Source: Streptomyces sp. SCSIO 30461
GTDB taxonomy: Bacteria > Actinomycetota > Actinomycetes > Streptomycetales > Streptomycetaceae
Direction of reading: 5' to 3'
NCBI RefSeq assembly: GCF_037023745.1
Contig: NZ_CP146101.1
Location: 5,138,001-5,202,000 of the forward strand
Length of the DNA stretch: 64,000 nucleotides
Positions within the stretch are counted from its first letter, which is position 1. The number at the start of each line of letters is the position of its first letter. Shown here piece by piece: positions 50,582-60,049 of the stretch. Under the pieces are notes generated by a model, which saw nothing but the letters and a program-made list of their open reading frames with translations, did no database searches and had not been told where the DNA came from. Made by a program: the position numbers and the translations under genes.

Positions 50582-51340
50582 TCAGTGGTGCCCCTGGCTG
50601 CCCTGGCCCTGGTTCTGGCCCTGCGTCTGACCGGGACGCTGCCGCCCGCCATGACCCTGTTGTCTGTCCCTGGTCCCAGCCGCCCTGTCCCGGGCGCTGC
50701 CGGCCCCGATGGTCGTTTCCGTGCGATCGTGCTCCGGAGCCTCGACCGGTGTGCCGCGGAAGCAGCCGACGGTGTATGGGAACTCCAGGGCGGCGCCGTA
50801 GCGGTAGATCGACGTTTCCGTGCCGTTTCCAGACCACCTTGCCGGTGCGGCCGTGGCACTCGTGCCGTCCGATTCCGGTCGCCGGGGCAGACGTACCAGG
50901 AAGGTGGCCCCGCCGCCGGGGGTCTCCAGGGCGGCCACCGTCCCGTCGCGGTTGCTCACCAGCGCGGCGAGGATGGCGAGTCCGAGGCCCGATCCGTCCC
51001 GTGTGCGGGCGCGGGACCGCCGGGTCGGTGGAAGCGGTCGAAGACATGGGGGCGATCCGCGGCACCGATTCCGGGGCCGTTGTCGGCCACCCGGATCTCG
51101 ACGGCGGGGCCGACCCGCTCGGCGGTGATGCGGGTGAGGGTACCGGTCGGCGTGTGGTTGCGGACATTCGCGAGAAGGTTCCGGATCACCTGCCGCAACC
51201 GCAGCTCGTTCGCACGGACCGCCGGGTCGCGCACGAGCTCCAGGTCGACGGCGGGTCCGGGGCCGATCGCACGGTGCTCGTCGACCGCCGCCCGGAGGAC
51301 GACGGCGACCGCGCCACCACGGTGGCGGGGCGCCCGTCCC
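50582..51340 (-). pseudogene. broken histidine kinase, C-terminal ATPase domain only
   Basis: The N box ELRLRQVIRNLLANVRNHTP and G1 RVADNGPGIGAADRPHVFDR lie in one frame (open 50956-51603); the G2 motif GSGLGLAILAALVSNRDGTV continues in another frame (open 50582-50959). The shift falls near base 51000. No receptor, membrane or HisKA part is present. It is a dead kinase remnant between sseB-like and mycosin genes. A single sequencing error could restore the C-terminal domain but not the missing N-terminus. Confidence 0.75.
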
Positions 51341-51342
51341 GG

Positions 51343-51397
51343 TCCAGCGTCCCGTCCGCTGGACCGCGGTTCAGCGGTGATCCAGCGTCCCGTCCGC
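51343..51397. repeat. 17-bp direct repeat at the pseudogene boundary
   Basis: TCCAGCGTCCCGTCCGC occurs at 51343-51359 and 51381-51397. It lies where kinase-like coding sequence stops, so it may mark a deletion by slippage or recombination. From 51400 to 51575 I see nothing else. Confidence 0.6.
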
Positions 51398-51575
51398 GCT
51401 CTCGGCCGCTGCGATGCCACCGGTGCGGGCCGCTGACAGCACGGTCCGCCACGGCACAGTCGGCAGCGGGCCCTGGCCTGTGGGCATCCTGTTCGCCGAC
51501 TCCGGCCTCGGTGCACGCGGAACTGCGGCGGGGCTCCTCCCGGCCGGGGCTCTTCTCCGGCCGGGAGGCTCCTGC

Positions 51576-52796
51576 TCAGGTGCGGCGGCGGCCGCCCCGC
51601 CACAGCAGGGCCGCGCAGACGAGCAGCAGCACACCGGTCCCGCCGGCCAGGGGCACCAGCATCCCGCCCGGGGTGGCGCCGTCCTGCGCGGGGGCGGGGC
51701 CGCTGCCGAAGTAGCGCTTGCGGTGACCGGGCGCGGACGAGGATGTCGATTCGCCCGGTGAGAGCTCGCCGGGAGTGACCTTTCGCGCCGCCTTGAGCGC
51801 GGCGACCGGGTCGACCGTGCCGTATCCCCTGGCGTCGTCGCGACCGCCTTCGGGCGCGTCCCGGGCGGTGTCCGCGAGGAGCTGCTTGATCTGGGCCGGG
51901 GTCAGATCCGGGTGGGCGGACCGGACGAGCGCGACCACTCCGGAGACGAAGGCGGCTGCCGCGCTGGTGCCCCAGCCCTCGTAGTACTTACGGTCGGGAT
52001 CGGCGATGACCACGTCAACGCCGGGGGCGCTGACGGTCGCGTACCAGCGGCTCGTGGAGAACGAGGCATGGGTGCCGAAGCGGTCGACGGCGGTGACGGC
52101 GATGACCCCGGGGTAGGCCGCGGGGTACGAGATGTGGTCGCCCTTCTCACCGCTGTTCCCGGCCGAAGCGACGACCACGGCGCCCTTGGCGAGCGCGTAC
52201 TGGACGGCGGCGTCCTCGCCCTGCTCGGGGTGCGCGGACTCGCTGTCGTCGCCGAGCGAGAGGTTGATGACGTCGGCCCCGTTGTCGGCGGCCCAGCGGA
52301 TTCCGTCCGCGAGCGCGGATGTACGGGTCTTGCGCGCCTGGGCTCGGGACGGGTCGGTGCCTTCCAGGATCACCCGGACCGGCTGGATCTTCGCCTGGGG
52401 CGCGACACCGAGCACGCCGTCCTCACGCCCCGGCCCATGGCCCCGTCCGGCGATGATCCCGGCCATGGCGGTCCCATGCCGTGCCCACGCCCGGTCGCCG
52501 CGCCCGGCGCCGAAACCGACGAGGTCCTTGGTGGGGAGCACCTGGCCCGTGAGATCGGGGTGGCTGTCGTCGACCCCGGTGTCGAGGACGGCGACCGTGA
52601 CGCCATCGCCCTTGGTGGTCCCCCATGCCTGGTCCAAGTGCAGCGTGTCGATTGCCCACTGGCGGGCCCTGATGCTGTCCGCGTGAGCGGGCTCGACGGA
52701 CACCAGGACGAGCGCGATGGCAGCGGCGACGCCGCCGGTGAGCCGGTGCCCGAGCCGACCCCGCCGGGGCAGTCGGTCACGGGAGCGCGCGGTCAT
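51576..52796 (-). CDS. mycosin-like S8 serine protease (type VII secretion-associated)
   Basis: 406 residues: signal peptide (LTGGVAAAIALVLVSVEPAHA), then a subtilisin domain with catalytic Asp in VTVAVLDTGVDDSHPDL, His in ARHGTAMAGIIAGRG and Ser in GWGTSAAAAFVSGVVALVRS, and a C-terminal anchor (MLVPLAGGTGVLLLVCAALL). The spaced triad plus anchor is MycP-like. No EccA-E or WXG100 genes are in view. It overlaps the upstream Pro-rich gene as ATGA. Confidence 0.92.
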   Translation of the reverse strand: MTARSRDRLPRRGRLGHRLTGGVAAAIALVLVSVEPAHADSIRARQWAIDTLHLDQAWGTTKGDGVTVAVLDTGVDDSHPDLTGQVLPTKDLVGFGAGRGDRAWARHGTAMAGIIAGRGHGPGREDGVLGVAPQAKIQPVRVILEGTDPSRAQARKTRTSALADGIRWAADNGADVINLSLGDDSESAHPEQGEDAAVQYALAKGAVVVASAGNSGEKGDHISYPAAYPGVIAVTAVDRFGTHASFSTSRWYATVSAPGVDVVIADPDRKYYEGWGTSAAAAFVSGVVALVRSAHPDLTPAQIKQLLADTARDAPEGGRDDARGYGTVDPVAALKAARKVTPGELSPGESTSSSAPGHRKRYFGSGPAPAQDGATPGGMLVPLAGGTGVLLLVCAALLWRGGRRRT

Positions 52797-54136
52797 TCGG
52801 ACTTCTCCGAGTCCCTGGCCACACAGGCCCGCAGAGCGCGTTCGACGCCCTTGGCCAAACCCCTGGCCTCGTGACCGAGACCCGCCTGCGCGGCGGCGGA
52901 AGTGGCACCCGCGACGGTCGCCTCACCCGCCGGGCGCGGGTCGGTCACCGCACGGCCGTCGGCGAATCCGGAGACCGCGTAGACGAGGACCGGGGCGTCG
53001 TCGAGGACGTCGATCGTCCAGCTGGCCCGCTGCTTGCCGCCGAAGTCCGCGGCGACGGTTCCGGGGACGGCGTACGCCCGGGGCATCAGGTCGGCGCGCT
53101 GGTCGAGGTTCTCCTGCGCGAACCTGCTCCGCAGCGCTGCCATGACCTCCCGGTCCGCCTGGGTGACGAGCATGCCGACGGTGGTAACGCTGCTGGAGGA
53201 GGCATCGGCATAGGTGGCGCGCAGCGCGCGCAGGCAGCCGACCGGACGGACCGCCTCGGCCAGCAGCGGATCGAGCGCGGCAGCGCATTCCGCATCAGGT
53301 GCCACACCGACCCGCTTCCACACACGGTCGGCGCTGCCGGGCCCGGCCCCGGGGCCTTCGAGGGTGCGCGGGAAGAGCTCGTCGACGGGGGTGCTGTGCC
53401 AGAGCGCGCGTACTCGGTCGTAGTCGGCGGCCACCGTGGCGGACGCTCCGCCGGTGGTCGGGCGGTCCGCGAGCCAGCTTCCCGCGGCCGCGCCCCCGAT
53501 CAGCCCGAGCCCGAGGACGAGGCAGGCGACGGCCGCCGGGGTCCTGGCGGGGTGCCGGGTGCGCACGGGGCGCAGCCGGGTGGTGATCTCGGTGGGCTGC
53601 TCGGGGTGGAAGCCCGGATATCCGTGCTGTACGGCGGGTGAGGGCCAGGCTGTGCGGCCGGCGGCGGGCGTGCTCGCCGGTGCCGGCGGCGCTGTGTGGG
53701 AAGCCCACCCCAACGGTAGCGGCGGGCGTGGTGGGGACGGCGGTGCGTCGGGCGTCGTGCCGCCGCTGCCCGTCGGCGGCGCCTGCACGGGCACGGGCCC
53801 GCGGGTCGGCGGAACCGGCTCGGTTCGTCGGTCACCCGGCCGCCGGACGCGGCTCGTGGCCGCGCCCTCCGACGCGGCGGGTGCCTGCGGCTGTACAGGT
53901 GGCGGGGCCTGCGGCTGTACCGGCGGCTTCGCCGGTACCGGTACCTGTGCGGGTCTCAGCGGCTGTGCCGGTGTCTGCGGGTGTGCCGCTGCCTGCGCGA
54001 CAGCCGGTCCCATCGCTCCGGTCCCGTGCCCCGGCTGTGCGGGGATCGGAGGCCGCGGAGGTACGGAAGGGCGCGGGGGCACCAAGGGAAGGAGAGGTTC
54101 GGCTGCGCGGGAGGTGTGTGGTGCCTCGGTGCCCAT
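52793..54136 (-). CDS. proline-rich single-span membrane protein coupled to mycosin
   Basis: 447 residues. Residues about 1-190 are Pro/Ala-rich and presumably cytoplasmic; one membrane span (AAVACLVLGLGLIGGAAAGS) follows; the last 220 residues form an extracytoplasmic domain with two cysteines (PDAECAAALD, VGCLRALRATY) and an RADLMPRAYAVPGTVAADFG stretch. It is not named in any family I know, but similar genes precede mycosins in Streptomyces. ATG 54136 is chosen over 54163. Confidence 0.78.
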   Translation of the reverse strand: MGTEAPHTSRAAEPLLPLVPPRPSVPPRPPIPAQPGHGTGAMGPAVAQAAAHPQTPAQPLRPAQVPVPAKPPVQPQAPPPVQPQAPAASEGAATSRVRRPGDRRTEPVPPTRGPVPVQAPPTGSGGTTPDAPPSPPRPPLPLGWASHTAPPAPASTPAAGRTAWPSPAVQHGYPGFHPEQPTEITTRLRPVRTRHPARTPAAVACLVLGLGLIGGAAAGSWLADRPTTGGASATVAADYDRVRALWHSTPVDELFPRTLEGPGAGPGSADRVWKRVGVAPDAECAAALDPLLAEAVRPVGCLRALRATYADASSSSVTTVGMLVTQADREVMAALRSRFAQENLDQRADLMPRAYAVPGTVAADFGGKQRASWTIDVLDDAPVLVYAVSGFADGRAVTDPRPAGEATVAGATSAAAQAGLGHEARGLAKGVERALRACVARDSEKSE

Positions 54137-54316
54137 CCGCCCCCCGTTCCAGTGTCCGTGCACGCCGACGGATCGCCGAGGCAGGCCCGTTCGTCACCGT
54201 GTGACAGTCACTCTACGGGCTCGCCCGGGGCCTCAGGGAACAGGTCGGCGGGCCCGCGGCATCTGCGCAGAACGTCCCCCTACCCTCGGGTACGGCGGTT
54301 CTGGCAAGCTCGGGCC

Positions 54317-55519
54317 ATGACGCCCCGTGCCGCCGACAGGGCCCGGTACGACCGGGCCACGGCCCATCTCGACGCCCCGCTCGCCATCGTGGATCTCGAC
54401 GCCTTCGACGCGAACGCGGCGGACCTGATCCGCAGGGCGAGTGGAAAGCCGATCAGGGTCGCGAGCAAGTCCGTTCGCTGCCGCGCCCTGTTGGAGCGTG
54501 TCCTCGCGATGGACGGGTTCGCGGGGATCATGTCGTTCACTCTGGCCGAGTCCATCTGGCTGGCACGTGCGGGCTTCGGTGATGTGCTGCTCGCCTATCC
54601 GTCCGCCGACCGGGCGGGCTTCGCCGAGCTGGCGGGAGACGCCAAACTCGCCGCCGAGGTCACCGTGATGGTGGATGACCCGGCACAACTCGATCTGATC
54701 GACCGTTCGCGTGACGGCGGCGGCGAGGAGATCCGGGTCTGTCTGGAGCTGGACACCGCGCTGCGACTGCTGGGCGGGCGAGTGCGGATCGGCGCACGCC
54801 GCTCACCTCTGCGCGAACCGGCCCAACTGGGCGCGCTGGCCCGGGATATCTCGCGACGCCCCGGCTTCCGCCTGGTGGGCCTGATGGCCTACGAGGGCCA
54901 TGTGGCCGGGGTCGGGGACGCGGTGGCGGGCAGCCCGGTGCGTTCGCGGATGATCCGGGTGATGCAGTCCGCGGCCCGTCGCGAGCTGGCGCGGCGCAGG
55001 GCGGCCGTGGTGGCGGCGGTCCGCGCCGAGGTGGCGGACCTGGAGTTCGTGAACGGCGGCGGCACGGGCAGTGTGCAGCACACCGCGGCAGAGGACGCCG
55101 TCACCGAGATCGCGGCCGGCTCCGGGCTCTATGTGCCGCGGCTGTTCGACAACTACACGTCCTTCAACGGCCGTCCAGCGGCGCTGTTCGCCCAGCCGGT
55201 GGTACGCCGGCCAGGGGTGGGCGTGGTGACGGTGCTCGGCGGCGGCTATCCGGCGTCCGGTGCGGCGGGCCGGGACAGGCTCCCCGTTCCGTATCTGCCG
55301 GAAGGCCTCGGGTACGACCCCATGGAGGGCCCTGGCGAGGTGCAGACCCCCCTGCTGGGCGCCGCCGCCGACGACCTGCTGCTAGGCGACAAAGTGTGGT
55401 TCCGCCATGCCAAGGCCGGTGAGCTGTGCGAGCGGTTCGACGAGCTGCGGCTGGTGTCGGGCGAGCAGGTGGTGGCGTCCGTCCCGACCTACCGGGGCGA
55501 AGGCCGTACGTTCCTCTGA
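54317..55519 (+). CDS. alanine racemase-like PLP enzyme (amino acid deaminase/aldolase type)
   Basis: 400 residues. The N-terminal barrel begins LDAPLAIVDLDAFDANAADL, with the PLP Lys in IRVASKSVRCRALLERVLA; GFRLVGLMAYEGHVAGVGD is a barrel strand; the C-terminal beta domain (VGVVTVLGGGYPASG, DKVWFRHAKAGELCERFDEL) is D-threonine aldolase / D-serine dehydratase-like. The exact reaction is open. No ribosome site before ATG 54317. Convergent with the SDR gene. Confidence 0.85.
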   Translation: MTPRAADRARYDRATAHLDAPLAIVDLDAFDANAADLIRRASGKPIRVASKSVRCRALLERVLAMDGFAGIMSFTLAESIWLARAGFGDVLLAYPSADRAGFAELAGDAKLAAEVTVMVDDPAQLDLIDRSRDGGGEEIRVCLELDTALRLLGGRVRIGARRSPLREPAQLGALARDISRRPGFRLVGLMAYEGHVAGVGDAVAGSPVRSRMIRVMQSAARRELARRRAAVVAAVRAEVADLEFVNGGGTGSVQHTAAEDAVTEIAAGSGLYVPRLFDNYTSFNGRPAALFAQPVVRRPGVGVVTVLGGGYPASGAAGRDRLPVPYLPEGLGYDPMEGPGEVQTPLLGAAADDLLLGDKVWFRHAKAGELCERFDELRLVSGEQVVASVPTYRGEGRTFL

Positions 55520-55599
55520 GCCTGCTCCTGACGCGTCCGGTCCCGGCGGATGTCGGGTCCGCCGGGACCGGTGACCGGCCGACCGGGTGGGAGCGACCG

Positions 55600-56382
55600 C
55601 TACTGCGGGGTGACGTACGCGCCCGCGATACCGCCGTCGACCAGGAAGTCCGTGGCGTTGACGAAGGAGGAGTCGTCGCTGGCGAGGAACGCCACCGCCG
55701 CCGCGATCTCCTCGGCCTCCGCGAAGCGGCCCACCGGAATGTGCACGAGCCGCCGGGCGGCGCGCTCCGGGTCCTTGGCGAACAGCTCCTGGAGCAGAGG
55801 GGTGTTGACCGGCCCCGGGCACAGCGCGTTGACCCGGATGCCCTCGCGGGCGAACTGCACACCCAGCTCGCGGGACATCGCCAGCACACCGCCCTTGGAC
55901 GCGGTGTACGAGATCTGGGAGGTCGCCGCGCCCATCCGGGCCACGAACGAGGCGGTGTTGATGATCGAGCCCCTGCCCTGGCGCTGCATGTAGGGGATCG
56001 CGGCCTTGCAGCACAGGAAGACGGAGGTCAGGTTGACTTCCTGGACCCTCCTCCAGGCGTCCAGACCGGTGTCCAGGATGGAGTCGTCGTCGGGCGGCGA
56101 GATGCCCGCGTTGTTGAAGGCGATGTCCACGCTGCCGTAGGTGTCGAAAGCGGTCTTGAAGAGCGCTTCGACCTGCTCGGCGTCGGTGACGTCGACCTTG
56201 GCGTATGTGCCGCCGACCTCGTCGGCGGCGGCCTTGCCGGCGATCTCGTCGATGTCGCCGCAGACGACGTTCGCGCCCTCGGCGGCCAGACGCCGCGCCG
56301 TGGCGAGGCCGATGCCACTGCCGGCGCCGGTGATGACTGCGGTGCGGCCGACGAGTCGGCGGCACTGGGAAGTGTCGGTCAT
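55600..56382 (-). CDS. short-chain dehydrogenase/reductase (ethanolamine cluster)
   Basis: 260 residues: cofactor loop VITGAGSGIGLATARRLAAE, Asp after strand two (VVCGDIDE) favouring NAD, NNAG in DIAFNNAGISPP, catalytic Ser then Y-x-x-x-K in ISYTASKGG. It lies 6 bases after the aldehyde dehydrogenase in the glnA4-aldH-SDR operon. I infer oxidation of the alcohol group of gamma-glutamylethanolamide to the aldehyde. Confidence 0.9.
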   Translation of the reverse strand: MTDTSQCRRLVGRTAVITGAGSGIGLATARRLAAEGANVVCGDIDEIAGKAAADEVGGTYAKVDVTDAEQVEALFKTAFDTYGSVDIAFNNAGISPPDDDSILDTGLDAWRRVQEVNLTSVFLCCKAAIPYMQRQGRGSIINTASFVARMGAATSQISYTASKGGVLAMSRELGVQFAREGIRVNALCPGPVNTPLLQELFAKDPERAARRLVHIPVGRFAEAEEIAAAVAFLASDDSSFVNATDFLVDGGIAGAYVTPQ

Positions 56383-56388
56383 GGTGGT

Positions 56389-57771
56389 TCAGGCCTCCGT
56401 GCTGATGAAGACGTTCTTGGTCTCGGTGAAAGCGGTGAGCGCGTCGGGGCCGAGTTCACGGCCGAGGCCGGACTGCTTGTAGCCGCCGAAGGGGGTCCAG
56501 TAGCGGACGCTGGAGTGGGAGTTGACGGACAGGTTGCCCGCGGCGACAGCGCCGGACATACGCAGCGCACGGCCGATGTCGCGGGTCCAGATGGAGCCGG
56601 AGAGCCCGTAGTCGGTGGCGTTGGCGAGCCGTACGGCGTCGTCCTCGTCCTCGAACGGCAGCACGACGGCGACCGGGCCGAAGACCTCTTCGACGGCGGC
56701 GGGGGCATCGGGTGCGAGCCCGGTGAGTACGGTCGGGGGGAACCAGAAGCCGGGGCCCGCCGGGGCGGTGCCACGGATGCCCGGGAGGCCGTCCGGGACG
56801 TGGGAACGCACCCGTTCCAGCTGGACCTTGGAGATCAGCGGCCCCATCTGGGTGCGCTCGTCGGCCGGGTCACCGACGACAACCGACTCGATCGCCGGGG
56901 TGAGCGATTCGATGAAGCGGTCGTAGACCGCGGACTGGACCAGGATGCGGGTCCGGGCGCAGCAGTCCTGGCCGCTGTTGTCGAGGAAGGCCATCGGGGC
57001 CGCTACCGCCGCCGCTTCGACGTCCGCGTCCGCGAAGACGATGTTGGGGCTCTTGCCGCCGAGTTCGAGGGTGACCCGCTTCACCCGGTCCGCGCAGAGC
57101 GACATGATCTGCTTGCCGATCCGGGTCGATCCGGTGAACACGATCTTCGCGACGCCCGGGTGGCGTACGAGGGCGTCGCCCGCGATGTCGCCACGCCCCG
57201 GCAGCACCTGGAAGAGATGCTCGGGAAGCCCCGCCTGCAGGGCGAGTTCGGCGAGCCGCAGGGCGGTGAGCGGGGTGGTCTCGGCGGGCTTGAGGATGAC
57301 GGCGTTGCCCGCAGCGAGCGCGGGGGCCGTGCCCCAGGCCGCGATGGGCATCGGGAAGTTCCACGGGGCGATGACTCCGACGACTCCGAGCGGTTCCAGG
57401 ATCGTCAGGTCGATTCCACCCGGCACGGGGATCTGGCGGCCGGTGAGCCGCTCCACTCCCCCGGCGGCGTAGTCGAGCAGATCGCGGACGTTCCCCGCCT
57501 CCCAGCGGGCGTTGCCGATGGTGTGTCCGGCCTCGCGGACCTCGATCCGGGCGAGTTCCTCGATGTGGTCGTCCACGACACCGGCGAAACGGCGTAGCAG
57601 CCGGGCGCGGTCGGCCGGGGCGACTGCGGCCCAGGCGCGCTGGGCCGCGGCGGCCCGCTCGACGGCGGTGTCGACGTCCTGTTCGACGGCGCCGGGGACA
57701 CTGGCGATGACTTCCTCGGTGGCCGGGTTCAGCACATCGAGTTCGTACGGTTGCGACAAGTGGTGCCTCAC
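56389..57771 (-). CDS. aldehyde dehydrogenase (ethanolamine cluster)
   Basis: 460 residues. LGVVGVIAPWNFPMPIAAWG is the substrate/cofactor entry; VTLELGGKSPNIVFADADVE holds the general-base Glu (about residue 235); NSGQDCCARTRILV holds the catalytic Cys (about 270). It should oxidise gamma-glutamylaldehyde to an acid, giving gamma-glutamylglycine if ethanolamine is the substrate. GTG 57771 overlaps the ligase stop as GTGA. Confidence 0.93.
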   Translation of the reverse strand: MRHHLSQPYELDVLNPATEEVIASVPGAVEQDVDTAVERAAAAQRAWAAVAPADRARLLRRFAGVVDDHIEELARIEVREAGHTIGNARWEAGNVRDLLDYAAGGVERLTGRQIPVPGGIDLTILEPLGVVGVIAPWNFPMPIAAWGTAPALAAGNAVILKPAETTPLTALRLAELALQAGLPEHLFQVLPGRGDIAGDALVRHPGVAKIVFTGSTRIGKQIMSLCADRVKRVTLELGGKSPNIVFADADVEAAAVAAPMAFLDNSGQDCCARTRILVQSAVYDRFIESLTPAIESVVVGDPADERTQMGPLISKVQLERVRSHVPDGLPGIRGTAPAGPGFWFPPTVLTGLAPDAPAAVEEVFGPVAVVLPFEDEDDAVRLANATDYGLSGSIWTRDIGRALRMSGAVAAGNLSVNSHSSVRYWTPFGGYKQSGLGRELGPDALTAFTETKNVFISTEA

Positions 57772-59162
57772 ATGCGTTCGAAGGAGCGGCGGAGCTCCCA
57801 GTCGGTCACCGCGGCATCGAAGGCCGCGAGCTCGACCCGGGCCATGTTGCGGTAGTGGGCGACGACCTCGCCCCCGAAGGCGGCCTTGGCGATGGGGCTG
57901 TTCTCCCAGAGCTCGGCGGCCTGGCGGAGGGTGGTGGGGACGTGCTCGTAGTCGCCGGCGTAGGCATTGCCCGCGCAGACCTCGGGGAGCTCCAGCTCGT
58001 TCTCGATGCCGTGGATCCCGGCGGCGACCAGTCCGGCCACGGCGAGGTACGGGTTGACGTCACCGCCAGGGACCCGGTTCTCGAACCGGGTGGAGCGGCC
58101 GTGCCCGACGACCCGCAGGGCGCAGGTGCGGTTGTCATAGCCCCAGGCCACGGCGGTGGGAGCGAACGAACCCGGCTGGAAGCGCTTGTACGAGTTGATG
58201 TTCGGGGCGTACAGCAGCGAGAAGTCGCGCAGCGCCGCGAGTTGACCGGCCAGGAAGTGCCGCATCACCTTCGACATACCGTGTCCCGCGTGTGCGTCGG
58301 GTTCCACGCGCTCGTGGGGGTCCGCCGCCATCACATTGCGCCCGTCCGCGTCCTGGAGGGACAGATGGATGTGGCAGGAATTTCCCTCGCGCTCGTTGTA
58401 CTTCGCCATGAAGGTGAGCGAGACGCCTTCCTGCGCGGCGATCTCCTTGGCGCCGGTCTTGTAGATCGCGTGCTGGTCGCAGGTGAGCAGGGCCTCGTCG
58501 TAGCGGAAGGCGATCTCGTGCTGACCTGGGTTGCACTCGCCCTTGGCGGACTCGACGATCAGGCCGGCTGCGGCCATCTCGTTGCGGATGCGGCGCAGCA
58601 GGGGTTCGATGCGGCCGGTGCCGAGGACCGAGTAGTCGATGTTGTACTGGTTGGCCGGCGTCAGGTCGCGGTAGGCGGCGTCCCAGGCCTGCTCGTAGGT
58701 GTCCTTGAAGACGATGAATTCCAGCTCGGTGCCGACGTGCGCGGTGTAGCCGAGGTCGGCGAGGCGCTCCAGTTGGCGGCGCAGGATCTGGCGCGGAGCG
58801 GCCACCACCGGGGAGGCGTCGCTCCAGGCGAGGTCGGCGATCAGCATGGCCGTGCCCTCGTTCCAGGGGACACGGCGCAGGGTGCCGAGATCGGCGTGCA
58901 TGGCGAAGTCGCCGTAGCCCCGGTCCCAGGAGGACATCTCATAGCCGTCCACCGTGTTCATCTCGGTGTCGACGGCGAGCAGGTAGTTGCAGCCTTCGGT
59001 GCCGTGCTCGAGCACCTCGTCGAGGAAGAACGGCGCGGCGAACCGCTTGCCCTGGAGGCGCCCCTGCATATCGGGGAAGGCCAGGACTACGGTGTCGATC
59101 TCACCGCTCGCGACAAGGGCCCTGAGCTCCTCGACGGTCAGCGGGGGTGTGCGGTCTGCCAC
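57768..59162 (-). CDS. glnA4: glutamine synthetase-like gamma-glutamyl ligase (GlnA4 type)
   Basis: 464 residues of GS type I-beta-like fold but without standing in nitrogen metabolism context: VGTELEFIVFKDTYEQAWD (metal Glu), ESAKGECNPGQHEIAF, KYNEREGNSCHIHLSL (His/metal) and TRFENRVPGGDVNPYLAVAG. Its company (permease, SDR, ALDH, PuuD-like) matches the S. coelicolor GlnA4 locus, whose enzyme ligates glutamate to ethanolamine. AGGAGG lies 8 bases before GTG 59162. Confidence 0.88.
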   Translation of the reverse strand: MADRTPPLTVEELRALVASGEIDTVVLAFPDMQGRLQGKRFAAPFFLDEVLEHGTEGCNYLLAVDTEMNTVDGYEMSSWDRGYGDFAMHADLGTLRRVPWNEGTAMLIADLAWSDASPVVAAPRQILRRQLERLADLGYTAHVGTELEFIVFKDTYEQAWDAAYRDLTPANQYNIDYSVLGTGRIEPLLRRIRNEMAAAGLIVESAKGECNPGQHEIAFRYDEALLTCDQHAIYKTGAKEIAAQEGVSLTFMAKYNEREGNSCHIHLSLQDADGRNVMAADPHERVEPDAHAGHGMSKVMRHFLAGQLAALRDFSLLYAPNINSYKRFQPGSFAPTAVAWGYDNRTCALRVVGHGRSTRFENRVPGGDVNPYLAVAGLVAAGIHGIENELELPEVCAGNAYAGDYEHVPTTLRQAAELWENSPIAKAAFGGEVVAHYRNMARVELAAFDAAVTDWELRRSFERM

Positions 59163-59195
59163 GGGATCTGCCTCCTAAGGTCAGCCGGAAGCCAT

Positions 59196-59217
59196 AAGGT
59201 ATTGCCGAGGACCATTG
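59196..59217. promoter_or_regulatory. shared motif AAGGTAT-N9-CCATTG, copy 1
   Basis: It lies in the 77-base gap between glnA4 (minus) and the FadR-type gene (plus). The same 13 fixed bases at the same spacing recur before the permease gene. Probable operator of the cluster regulator. Confidence 0.55.
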
Positions 59218-59239
59218 ATTGGGAAGGGGGAACCGCAAG

Positions 59240-59977
59240 GTGGCGGAAACAAGTGAGACGCACGAGGCGGCCGACCGGCTGACATCCGTGCTGCGACCGG
59301 TGCGCGGCGGCAACGGCTTCGAGGAAGCCTTGGAGCAGGTCCTCCAGGTGGTACGGCTCGGATTGGTGCCCGGGGGGGAGCGGCTACCCGCCGAGCGTGA
59401 GCTGGCCGACCGCATGGGCATCAGCCGTGTGACGCTCCGCGAGGTGCTCAAGGTCCTGCAGGAGCAGGGCCTGATCGAGAGCCGCCGGGGGCGCTACGGG
59501 GGCACGTTCATCCGGCAGCGCCGGCACACCGCGGACGAGGACGAGCTGCGGCGCCGGGTCGCCGCGGTCGACCTGGAGGACACCCTGCGCTTCCGCGAGG
59601 TGCTCGAGGTGGGAGCGGCGGGACTCTGCGCGGCCCACGGGCTCGGCCCTGATGCCGCGGAGCGGCTGCGCAGGGCGCTGGCGGCCACGCACGACGCGAC
59701 TCTGGACGGGTACCGGCGCTGCGACACGCTGCTGCACCTCACGCTCGCCGAGCTGTCCGGCTCACCCACGCTGACCAAGCAGTACGCGGCGGTGCGGGCG
59801 ACCGTGAACGATCTGCTGGACTGCATCCCGCTGCTCGTGCGCAACCTGGAGCACTCCCAGCAGCAGCACGTGGCGCTGGTGGAGTCGGTGCTGGAGGGGG
59901 ACGCCGAGACGGCGCGCGAGGTGATGCGCGAGCACTGCGCGGGCACCGCGGCTCTGCTCCGCGGCTTCCTGGCGTGA
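59240..59977 (+). CDS. FadR/GntR-family regulator
   Basis: 245 residues: winged helix ERELADRMGISRVTLREVLK at residues about 47-66, then an FCD-type helical ligand domain (DTLRFREVLEVGAAGLCAAH; DTLLHLTLAELSGSPTLTKQ) with the His ligands usual for metal-containing FCD folds. GTG 59240 follows AAGGGGG. It is divergent from glnA4, so it likely controls both this operon and the permease through the shared motif; the inducer may be ethanolamine or its glutamyl derivative. Confidence 0.9.
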   Translation: MAETSETHEAADRLTSVLRPVRGGNGFEEALEQVLQVVRLGLVPGGERLPAERELADRMGISRVTLREVLKVLQEQGLIESRRGRYGGTFIRQRRHTADEDELRRRVAAVDLEDTLRFREVLEVGAAGLCAAHGLGPDAAERLRRALAATHDATLDGYRRCDTLLHLTLAELSGSPTLTKQYAAVRATVNDLLDCIPLLVRNLEHSQQQHVALVESVLEGDAETAREVMREHCAGTAALLRGFLA

Positions 59978-60049
59978 CCCCCAACGGCCGCCGACGCGCC
60001 GTAACCCGAACGTAACCCGCAGGTCTTGCGTTACCTTGATTCGAGCGCA

